Assembly (NCBI GenBank): GCA_020629335.1
Contig: JAHDDN010000331.1
Span: 1-6,208 of the forward strand
Origin: Chitinophagales bacterium
GTDB lineage: Bacteria > Bacteroidota > Bacteroidia > Chitinophagales > UBA2359
Direction: 5' to 3'
DNA length: 6,208 nucleotides
Under the pieces are notes generated by a model that saw only the letters and a program-made list of their open reading frames with translations, had not been told where the DNA came from and searched no databases. The translations under genes and the position numbers were made by a program. How positions within the stretch are numbered: position 1 is the first letter of the stretch; each line of letters begins with the position of its first letter. Of the stretch, positions 4,923 through 6,208 are shown piece by piece.

Positions 4923-6208
4923 CTAGATTTTTTCATCTCTTCTTTTTCTCCAAAACCAAAATAAGCAAATAATAAAGACAAGTATTCCCAAAATATAAAT
5001 GGCGTTATTACTCAATATTTTCATTGCTGACTTTCTACCAACTTCTCCTTCTGCCGAATACCCTTCTTCCATTTCAATAACGCCTACTGATTTTGCATAT
5101 TTATCATAAGCACTCATCAGCTCATTAAATTTTTCGGGAAATACTTTAGCAATATCTTTTGTTTCTCCAGGGTCGGTTTTGAGGTTGTACATATACCATT
5201 TATTGTCTCCTAAAGGAATATTGTTTTTTACAATTTTAAAATCCCCCAAATAATAAGCAGAACTATTGGCGACTTCCAAACCGACTCCTTCATTTTTATC
5301 ATAAACAGGAATGGATGAATCCTGAATATGAGGCAATAAACTTTTACCCGTAATGGGTGCAAATAACTTGTTGCTCCTTGGTTCCTTACCCACTAATTCT
5401 AAAACAGTAGGAACGATATCCGTGATAAAACAAAAAGCATTTGTCCGTTGTCCGCTTGGAATATTTTTACCTGAGATAATTAAAGGTGTACGAACTCCTC
5501 CTTCTCCCGTATAGTATTTGAAAAATGAAAACGGAGAAGCTAAGGCAAAAGCAAATTCAGGCCCCAATGCACCAAAGTATCCTCTTTCACCTACTCGCTT
5601 TTCGTCATAATGATAGCCGTGCTTTTCTTGCCATTTTCGCATGACGATATTACCTTTAAAATTGCCTCCGTCTGGTCCGTTATCGGATGTAACCACAAAT
5701 ATGGTATTCTTATAAAGCCCTTTTTCTTTTAAATATTGGATATACTGACCGATATAAAAATCCATCGCTTCCAACATACCCGCCATTACTGCCATATCAG
5801 TTGCATAGCCATCTTTTTCTATTTGGGAGAGCTGCTTCCATTTTTTAAATTGAGGAAACATATCATTCATCGCAGCATTAGAGGGGATGATGTCCATTTC
5901 TTTTGCTTTTTCAAATCGCTTCTGTCTTAAAACATCCCAACCTTCCTTATATACATCCAAGTAAGGTTCTACAAAATTTTTAGGTGCTTGAATGGGAGCA
6001 TGTATTGCTTGAAAAGCGATAAAGGAAAAAAAGGGAGTGCTCTCATTTTTATCCGCTTCATGAAAGGCAATTATTTGTTGGATATAATCCTTTGAAGAAT
6101 AGAAATCATCTGGCAAATCAGTTTTTTGACCATCAGCATACCATTGAGCAGTAGCTTTCATGGGAAGATAACCTTTGGCTTCGTAATTATCTGCTCCAGA
6201 TGCCCCTA
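4923..6208 (-). CDS. AtsA-type arylsulfatase, N-terminus beyond window, C-terminal membrane anchor
   Basis: This gene is partial. The frame is still open at the right edge: upstream of the first Met (6161) it continues as GASGADNYEAKGYLP, so that Met is internal. Numbering from it, the visible 412 residues match the AtsA-like sulfatase fold (alkaline-phosphatase superfamily), which hydrolyses sulfate esters. Marks are H54 in AIHAPIQAP, D160-N161 in VVTSDNGPDGG (calcium site), K215 in FFKYYTGEGGVRTP, DIVPTVLELVG (248-258) and WYMYNLKTDPGE (322-333). H54, D160, N161 and K215 fit Pseudomonas AtsA H211, D317, N318 and K375. The formylglycine motif (C/S-x-P-x-R) and signal peptide would lie in the missing N-terminus, roughly 140 residues by that comparison, so catalytic competence cannot be judged. 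The C-terminus carries a transmembrane helix (about 386-404) followed by RKRRDEKI, which is not typical of AtsA. Topology would place the enzyme in the periplasm with the tail in the cytoplasm. The substrate is unknown; marine algal sulfated glycans are a guess. Confidence 0.9.
   Translation of the reverse strand, partial: GASGADNYEAKGYLPMKATAQWYADGQKTDLPDDFYSSKDYIQQIIAFHEADKNESTPFFSFIAFQAIHAPIQAPKNFVEPYLDVYKEGWDVLRQKRFEKAKEMDIIPSNAAMNDMFPQFKKWKQLSQIEKDGYATDMAVMAGMLEAMDFYIGQYIQYLKEKGLYKNTIFVVTSDNGPDGGNFKGNIVMRKWQEKHGYHYDEKRVGERGYFGALGPEFAFALASPFSFFKYYTGEGGVRTPLIISGKNIPSGQRTNAFCFITDIVPTVLELVGKEPRSNKLFAPITGKSLLPHIQDSSIPVYDKNEGVGLEVANSSAYYLGDFKIVKNNIPLGDNKWYMYNLKTDPGETKDIAKVFPEKFNELMSAYDKYAKSVGVIEMEEGYSAEGEVGRKSAMKILSNNAIYILGILVFIICLFWFWRKRRDEKI

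Noticed and set aside
5736..5930. 64-codon frame on the plus strand
   Set aside because: It is antisense to the conserved sulfatase catalytic domain, with Cys/His/Phe-rich composition typical of a reverse-frame shadow.
6159..6161. ATG as the true start of the sulfatase
   Set aside because: The frame stays open upstream with family-like residues (GYLP just before Met), and the catalytic formylglycine region would be missing, so the gene continues beyond the window.

Overview
The window looks like chromosomal DNA from a low-GC member of the Bacteroidota. This rests on three things. The promoter-like sequences resemble the Bacteroidota -33/-7 type (TTTG, about 19-20 bases, TAnnTTTG). Shine-Dalgarno sites are absent before the starts. 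The first two genes carry sequence signatures I associate with uncharacterised Bacteroidota proteins. The style of the intergenic repeats hints at a Saprospiria/Flavobacteriia-like marine organism, but that is only an inference.

Layout. Positions 1-70 hold the end of a dispersed, structured intergenic element, in minus orientation. A promoter follows at 91-122, then a two-gene operon on the plus strand: a putative lipoprotein (148-1152) and a 773-residue secreted helical-repeat (TPR-like) protein (1149-3470). The two overlap by ATGA, so translation is probably coupled. The gap at 3471-3645 holds a perfect 14-bp palindrome and an imperfect direct repeat. A good -7 box (TATATTTG) then precedes a single cytoplasmic conserved hypothetical gene, whose start is best placed at the ATG at 3676. 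The convergent gap at 4546-4922 contains a second, apparently complete copy of the dispersed element (about 4651-4871), in the opposite orientation to the first and with a long hairpin inside it. The last gene (4923-6208, minus strand) is the C-terminal three quarters or so of an AtsA-type arylsulfatase. It runs off the right edge and, unusually, ends in a transmembrane helix with a basic tail.

How the parts may work together. The lipoprotein and helical-repeat protein are very likely a functional pair at the cell envelope, with no established role that I know of. The 3676 gene and the sulfatase look like independent units facing each other. The most interesting non-coding signal is the pair of inverted element copies. 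They share a conserved head (GGGCGT-CCC-TGCGCTTGTAAAT), while the parts inside diverge and hold low-complexity repeat words; in the complete copy these words form the arms of a hairpin.
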